Of a stretch of DNA of 64,000 nucleotides, positions 59,901-64,000 are shown piece after piece; position 1 is the first letter of the stretch, and the number at the start of each line of letters is the position of its first letter. The notes under the pieces are model-generated. The model was not told the origin of the DNA. It worked only from the letters and a program-made list of their open reading frames with translations, and ran no database searches. The position numbers were made by a program, and so were the translations under genes. The stretch comes from Bartonella sp. M0283 (lineage in GTDB: Bacteria > Pseudomonadota > Alphaproteobacteria > Rhizobiales > Rhizobiaceae), in contig NZ_JACFSK010000001.1 of the NCBI RefSeq assembly GCF_016100455.1, positions 1,488,001 to 1,552,000 on the forward strand. The letters run 5' to 3'.

Positions 59901-62626
59901 CCGGAAATCAAGGGGAAATCAATGTCTTCGGAAGCGCTCACGGCGTTTTGTTAAATTCGGATGCTAAAGGGATAATATTAGGCGGTGACAAGATCACGGT
60001 TGGAACCGGCACGGGGAACGGGGTTGAAAATAATATTATTTCGACAGATCCAGATTTTGCGGCACCTATAGCGTTCAAAGGCTCCGTTATCAATGTGGGA
60101 GGGAGCGGCTCCGGTATACGCACAGCAGTCGGTCTTGTAACAGGTTATGTTGATGAAAATGAAACATTACGTGCTTCCACGGTGACAATCAATGTTGCAG
60201 CCAATGGTGTTGGCTATGATTTCCGCAATGCACAATTGAATGATGCGATTTTAAATTCCAATGCCATTATAGGGTCTGGCTACACAATCAATGTCACAGG
60301 GAATGCAACCGGTATACGCACCAATACAACAGGGATTGTAAAAAACTATGCAACTGTGACGATGGATAACAATGCCACCGGCTCCGGCTGGTTAGCAGGA
60401 ACCTCTTCATCATCTGAAAATGCCGGAACAATTCAATCCGACACGGAAAATGCCCTCTTGGTCAATTTAACGAACAGGTCATCAAATTCGCCTGACGGAA
60501 CCAAATTTACCAATAGCGGGCGTTTACTTGCAAAAGCCGATGACGTGCTGGCCGTCAAAGGCAGTCAAAATGGCGATACACTTGTTTTTACAAACCCTTT
60601 GTCCGAGGTGCGGGGGCTTGTACAGGCTGGCGATGGAAAAGATAATCTCATATGGTCGGGCGGCATTTGGTCTGGCGGATTCGATATGGGCGGAGGTGAT
60701 GGTGATCAGGCGACCATTGCTAATATTGCTGATACCGGCAGGTTCAAACACGCATTGGCCGGCAATGGAAACGATAAAGAACTTACCCTCTCCCGTAGTA
60801 TTATTAAAGGTGGTTCATTTGCTGTCGATGACCTCGCACGCGGTGTCAACTTCGGTGATAATTGGAGGAAAATAAAACTTGCCGATGGCGCAAAACTTAC
60901 ATTAACCGATGATATAAAAAGTAGAGATAATCTTGATTTTCTCATTGAGAACAATAGCGTATTGGCTATCAACCACAATGATTATCAAGGAAATAACTCT
61001 GCTCCCACCATCTTTAGCGAAAGCGCGTTAAGAGCTTCCTCGAAGGTCATTCTTACCAATGGCGGTATAATCGATATGGGAGATACGACCAATGACAATA
61101 TTACAGACAAGCTGATCGTCAAAGGTGATTATGTCGGAAACAATGGTGGAATTCGCCTTAACAGCGATCTTAATGGCGACGGCGCCGCTTCTGACCGGCT
61201 TGTTATTGACGGCGGAACCGCCTCTGGAAAGACAAAACTTTATATCGATGATTTAATATTCGGTAGGTTAAGTAAAAAAACCGCATATGAAGGCATAAAA
61301 GTCGTTGATGCAATAAATGGCGCAACAACCGGAGAAGACAGCTTTGTTATCGGTAGCGGCTGGGGACGTGGATATCAACGTGATGACGGCGTCATGGCTG
61401 TTGCCGGTTCCGACACTGCTTATGCCTATTTGCTCAAGCGTGGACCGGCAAAAAAATCCGGTAACCGCGATGTTTATGGGGACGATGAATTCGTCTATGA
61501 CTGGTATCTTCGTTCGCCGGAAGATACCTCCACTCCGGATGGAGGAAATAATGGCACTGGCACTGGCACAGGCACCGGCGGTGGTGATACTGGTGGGGAA
61601 ACCTTGCCTACGAAACCTTATTACGGCCCGTCAGTCCCGCTTTATGAAGCTTATCCTCAAGTACTCACAAGTCTCAATCGTTTGTCTACCTTACAGCAAC
61701 GAGTTGGTAACCGCTTTTGGACGGATGGAACCGATAATACGGTAAATGAAGTTCATCTTTCCGATCAAGCCTCGAAGCTTATTGAACACAGCGGTTTTTG
61801 GGGACGCATGGAAGGGAGCACAGGCAAAGTAACCCCCTCACATTCGCCGACAGATGAACATTATGATCTTGATCTATGGCGCATGCAAAGCGGCATTGAT
61901 GGTGCACTCGTCGAAAATGCCAACGGAATCCTGATTGGATCTTTGAGCGGTCATTTCGGTCGTGCGGAAGCCTCTGTGCGCTCCGATGACGGGCATGGCA
62001 AAGTCGAGGCGGACGGATATGGTATAGGGGCTGCAGCTACATGGTATGGTTTCAATGGCAGCTATGTAGATTTACAATCGCAAGCCACCTGGTATGAAAC
62101 CGATTTCAATTCCAAGAATTTTACCCGTTCGGATACAAAAAACGAAAATGGTTTTGGCTACGCTCTTTCGGCAGAGGCCGGTCATCGGTTAAAATTGACA
62201 GAAACATGGGATATAACACCGCAAATCCAACTTTCTTATTCGTCAATAGATTTCGACAGTTTTCGTGATGGCTTAAGCACAAAAGTATCTCTGAAAGACG
62301 GTGACAGTCTGGAAGGCCGTGCCGGCCTCGCTTTCAGCAGAGATAAAACGTGGATATCCGATAGCGGAGACCGGCGTCGCGCACTCCTATATGGCATAGG
62401 CAATCTTTATTACGAGTTTCTTGATGGAACGAAAGTGGATGTTTCCGGCACTTCGTTCCGGAATGAAAATGAAGATTTTCAGGCCGGACTTGGATTGGGT
62501 GGCAGTTATAATTGGAATAATGATAATTGGTCACTCTATGGCGAAACAAATATACGCGGTGCTTTCAAAAATGTCAGCGATAATTACAGCTTTGGTGGCA
62601 CAGTAGGTTTAAGAATTAAATTCTGA
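56930..62626 (+). CDS. Giant autotransporter adhesin
   Basis: Type Va secreted surface protein of 1898 residues. It has a long signal peptide (about 1-40, with a basic start RFHTRKKKY and a hydrophobic core), a passenger of about 1,490 residues dominated by beta-helix-like repeats rich in Asn, Gly and Thr-Ile (NNGTI, VNNGTIEING), a flexible Gly/Thr linker at about 1533-1557, and a C-terminal beta-barrel of about 280 residues ending VGLRIKF with the terminal Phe. The ATG at 56930 has AAGGA upstream; another ATG 15 bases earlier exists. Two Cys near the mature N-terminus may be disulfide-bonded. Likely role: adhesion or biofilm; ligand unknown. Confidence 0.92.
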   Translation: MIRFHTRKKKYAPFSYKAIIFCGATSFSFCFSTFPLYATSVCNVGSDWSGGEAAIDNTCIVTSETFNPQTSDHYVGAALVSGAGNKLDIKGDLSSLAQGKRGVSEELHRLGDLDSSTNGKTHLSMGAKNEITTITDAGGQVSTVNVYPDHSFEVSDWGDAKYLTPEQVDDNQYISAGFGKAENGGELTVNLEDFRGNGFLDPKKTVYLALKNSNLTWADGEGSVVNWASKNSFESRAFTLNKNAIVREISVPVFPHSFTGYDGTTRVIKNVEELKAYNRELVNALQDQRFPNLKTQQAYDNAFAAAQPEFKSLPITSLGSTIPEHDKIFEDQGNTRAMYASNGGKIVVTSTGQIDVSFDPSEKSGALVAEGGSEVLIEKGGIVSARGNSAVILGSNRDPNDDNSPHTTGNNFGVINSGFRESVVRDTNVNNSQNDKEFYSGSAVEAFFGGTFHNEGIINVAVSRSNEQSVAYSNGIYLHSVAIATNDGIINVGVNNDGLPGKVAGVAIDSLYSSFTNNSSGTIYIGRAAQYSNTDIVSDTTNANNTQFYGIMASSNATATNNGSIIIGKNMQNAAAMAADIPIKAEDYHALKLVNNGTIEINGAAAPTAGSAAARNYGMKVINNGTIAKNGDDIVNNVINNGTIKLNGINGVGVYVLSTNVQQTGIDDATATLTSTSHVVVSSSAQTDKLIRNYGVWVEGHPDATHRARAFIDGTIDLTGDGAVGVYVRDGGYASVTENANPTFVTGKRQIAFYVYGAGSEIENSAQNMEVKAEQSNLFRMDGGASFYGHGENLTASGEDSVIIEGSGADINGRQTTIETRDAHLTVNKKGATAVFINGGAIGQISAEDQLERKIYLTGEGAIGGIVDGRYHMIDSSYSNEEYSSTKLTNYADITTNAKNVTGFITRNSALLVNRGTIDMTNGINATGIHVIEGGRLENYENISVANGIGLHIEGLAGRDTQANIVNTGKITVNDGIAGIYLEKNAFVNASGNQGEINVFGSAHGVLLNSDAKGIILGGDKITVGTGTGNGVENNIISTDPDFAAPIAFKGSVINVGGSGSGIRTAVGLVTGYVDENETLRASTVTINVAANGVGYDFRNAQLNDAILNSNAIIGSGYTINVTGNATGIRTNTTGIVKNYATVTMDNNATGSGWLAGTSSSSENAGTIQSDTENALLVNLTNRSSNSPDGTKFTNSGRLLAKADDVLAVKGSQNGDTLVFTNPLSEVRGLVQAGDGKDNLIWSGGIWSGGFDMGGGDGDQATIANIADTGRFKHALAGNGNDKELTLSRSIIKGGSFAVDDLARGVNFGDNWRKIKLADGAKLTLTDDIKSRDNLDFLIENNSVLAINHNDYQGNNSAPTIFSESALRASSKVILTNGGIIDMGDTTNDNITDKLIVKGDYVGNNGGIRLNSDLNGDGAASDRLVIDGGTASGKTKLYIDDLIFGRLSKKTAYEGIKVVDAINGATTGEDSFVIGSGWGRGYQRDDGVMAVAGSDTAYAYLLKRGPAKKSGNRDVYGDDEFVYDWYLRSPEDTSTPDGGNNGTGTGTGTGGGDTGGETLPTKPYYGPSVPLYEAYPQVLTSLNRLSTLQQRVGNRFWTDGTDNTVNEVHLSDQASKLIEHSGFWGRMEGSTGKVTPSHSPTDEHYDLDLWRMQSGIDGALVENANGILIGSLSGHFGRAEASVRSDDGHGKVEADGYGIGAAATWYGFNGSYVDLQSQATWYETDFNSKNFTRSDTKNENGFGYALSAEAGHRLKLTETWDITPQIQLSYSSIDFDSFRDGLSTKVSLKDGDSLEGRAGLAFSRDKTWISDSGDRRRALLYGIGNLYYEFLDGTKVDVSGTSFRNENEDFQAGLGLGGSYNWNNDNWSLYGETNIRGAFKNVSDNYSFGGTVGLRIKF

Positions 62627-62633
62627 GTTTGAG

Positions 62634-62674
62634 GAGGGATTGTTCTTCATCCATACGATGGGGGATAATCCCTC
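62634..62674. other. Stem-loop after the autotransporter gene
   Basis: GAGGGATT (62634-62641) pairs with AATCCCTC (62667-62674), with a small inner stem CCAT/ATGG. There is no T run, so terminator function is uncertain. Confidence 0.4.
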
Positions 62675-62817
62675 AAGCCTGTTCCGGTTGAAAAAACAAG
62701 AACCTTCACCACCGTGAACGATAATACCGCGTTCATTCTCTTTTTGTCCGGACGCTGGACTTTTTATCTTCCGACATAACTATTCGTTTATTCGTTCAAA
62801 CAATGGGGCAATATTCC

Positions 62818-63318
62818 ATGTCTTTATGGGTAGAGGTTAACGACAAAATGCAACATGGCTATCGCTATGAACGCGTGTGTGAAGAGGGAAAAAACTTTTC
62901 AGCAGATTTTGAACCGCAGTTAACCCCTAAGCAAATGTTGGAAATGGGCGTTTTCGGCGGAAAATATATGACCGATTGCAGAAACGAATTTCCGTCAAAC
63001 TGGTTTCAAAAAGCAAAATTATCGCCTGAAGGCAAACGGGCGGACATGAATTATTACGGTGTATTGGCCGGAAAACCGCTTGTCTATTGGAAGGCTAAAG
63101 GCTGGATTTATAAATATGATCCGCGCGGCTGGTTCCAATGGTATTGCCGTTATTATTCGGGCCGCCGTATCGAAGGCGAAGATGAGCGGCAGATCAAACG
63201 TTGGAAGCAGATGCGCCGCCATGTCGCCCAGCTTAGGAAAAACTGTGACCCCGGTGATTTTTTCTGTCGTCCGCGCCAGCGTCAGGCACTTCTCCAATGG
63301 GCCTATTTTTGTGATTGA
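62818..63318 (+). CDS. Conserved hypothetical protein, Cys/Trp/Tyr-rich
   Basis: Family not recognised by name. The 166-residue protein is hydrophilic, without signal peptide or membrane segment. Its C-terminal end, about residues 140-166 (CDPGDFFCRPRQRQALLQWAY), and a middle part rich in Trp and Tyr (WIYKYDPRGWFQWYCRYY) look like a conserved compact domain. GGGG lies about 9 bases before the ATG at 62818; an ATG at 62803 is also in frame. No neighbour suggests a function. Confidence 0.65.
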   Translation: MSLWVEVNDKMQHGYRYERVCEEGKNFSADFEPQLTPKQMLEMGVFGGKYMTDCRNEFPSNWFQKAKLSPEGKRADMNYYGVLAGKPLVYWKAKGWIYKYDPRGWFQWYCRYYSGRRIEGEDERQIKRWKQMRRHVAQLRKNCDPGDFFCRPRQRQALLQWAYFCD

Positions 63319-63687
63319 AGTTTACTTTCATCCTGCTTCGATCAAATTGGCCGTCTAAACTATGACCCCTAACTTGGCCTCCTAAGCCGCGGCCGTTTAA
63401 GGCGTATAATGACGATTTTTGCATGAATAAAAAGTTCGATCGTTATAGCGCATAGTTTCTTTGCCCGTATTTTTACCCTCGCAGTCTCACCCATGCTTTT
63501 TACTCGCCTATTTTAAATTGTATTTTTTAAAATTCTGCATGCTGTTTACTCTCGCTTCAATGTTCAATTCCGGTAAAACCGGATGTTGTAATGAAGATTG
63601 ATCTCCTGAAATTATGTTTCCTGACAGGTTGAACGGATAGGTCAGTTCTGCTAAACAACAGCTCAATTTTCAAGGCTCTTTCAATCA
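63319..63687. other. Gene-free spacer before the U32 gene
   Basis: No gene is seen. GGCCGTCTAAAC (from 63350) and GGCCGTTTAAGG (from 63392) are similar short blocks about 42 bases apart; I see no known element. Confidence 0.35.
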
Positions 63688-64000
63688 ATGTCAAAACTTC
63701 ATAAAACCGAATTGTTAAGTCCTGCGGGCACATTGAAATCTATGCGTTACGCTTTTGCCTATGGTGCGGATGCGGTTTATGCAGGCCAGCCCCGTTATAG
63801 CTTGCGAGTGCGCAATAATGAATTCAATCATGAAGAAAATTTGAAGATCGGCATTGACGAAGCCCATTCTGAGGGCAAAAAATTCTATGTTGTCGTCAAC
63901 ATTGCCCCCCACAACAGCAAGCTTAAAAGTTTTGTGAGCGAGTTAAAACCGGTTATCGACATGAATCCCGATGCTCTCATCATGTCCGATCCGGGACTGA
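63688..64000 (+). CDS. trhP: U32-family protein TrhP/YegQ-like, 5' part
   Basis: The first 104 residues of a protein cut by the window edge. They match the U32 family (LLSPAGTLKSMRYAFAYGADAVYAG, with the YSLRVRNNEF segment), which in the YegQ/TrhP branch hydroxylates uridine 34 of tRNA. The ATG lies in a CAATCAATG context without a strong ribosome site. Truncated by the window, so the C-terminal part is not seen. Confidence 0.85.
   Translation, partial: MSKLHKTELLSPAGTLKSMRYAFAYGADAVYAGQPRYSLRVRNNEFNHEENLKIGIDEAHSEGKKFYVVVNIAPHNSKLKSFVSELKPVIDMNPDALIMSDPGL

Overview
The window looks like a chromosome segment of an alphaproteobacterium of the order Rhizobiales/Hyphomicrobiales, most likely a Bartonellaceae member. 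The evidence is the alphaproteobacterial F0 gene set with a b' subunit, the secA / parvulin / argJ / GNAT / mutT neighbourhood, the ComF / grxC / DUF1178 / ubiG / lysC neighbourhood, a Fur/Mur-type regulator, a GAAC-N7-GAAC (alphaproteobacterial LexA) site, moderately low G+C and a giant autotransporter adhesin. The biosynthetic, transport and envelope genes suggest a gut or environmental type rather than a strongly reduced vector-borne Bartonella. That placement is inference; no rRNA or tRNA gene was seen.

Layout. 0.4-3.2 kb: F0 part of ATP synthase (atpI, B, E, F', F) on the minus strand, closed by a clear terminator. 3.4-11.6 kb, minus strand: SleB-type cell-wall hydrolase, der with a YfgM-like TPR protein, a FUSC-like exporter coupled to an SLC13/RCK_C permease, and a DHA2 drug exporter. 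11.8-19.8 kb, plus strand: SulP transporter, a 0.9-kb gene-free stretch, two tandem paralogous AsmA-like envelope proteins of unknown role, and nhaA. 20.1-22.9 kb: a two-gene DNA-damage operon (radical SAM protein and UdgX) directly behind a perfect LexA-type site. 23.2-24.9 kb: a small exported repeat protein and a NUDIX/winged-helix regulator (NadQ/NrtR-like).

25.3-29.6 kb, minus strand: nrdHIEF, the class Ib ribonucleotide reductase, preceded by a cobalamin riboswitch and two NrdR-like boxes and followed by a terminator. 29.8-36.6 kb: an MFS transporter, prfA-prmC, fur/mur and secA. 37-42.5 kb, plus strand: parvulin isomerase, argJ-GNAT-mutT, a small membrane protein and the cystine transporter tcyP. 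42.6-49.7 kb: a methyltransferase, comF, grxC, a DUF1178 protein, ubiG, lysC and ptsP. 50.1-56.4 kb: an amino-acid permease, then a four-gene lipid A modification module (class-A-phosphatase-like protein with an altered third motif, EptA, response regulator, sensor kinase). 56.9-62.6 kb: a 1898-residue autotransporter. The window ends with a conserved hypothetical gene and the 5' end of a U32 (TrhP/YegQ) gene.

Most genes are housekeeping and syntenic with Rhizobiales. The best candidates for new biology are the LexA-controlled radical SAM-UdgX pair, the doubly regulated nrd operon with an 80-codon leader ORF between riboswitch and nrdH, the eptA operon with a phosphatase-like protein lacking a catalytic Asp, the tandem AsmA-like pair, and the small exported YVIG-repeat protein.
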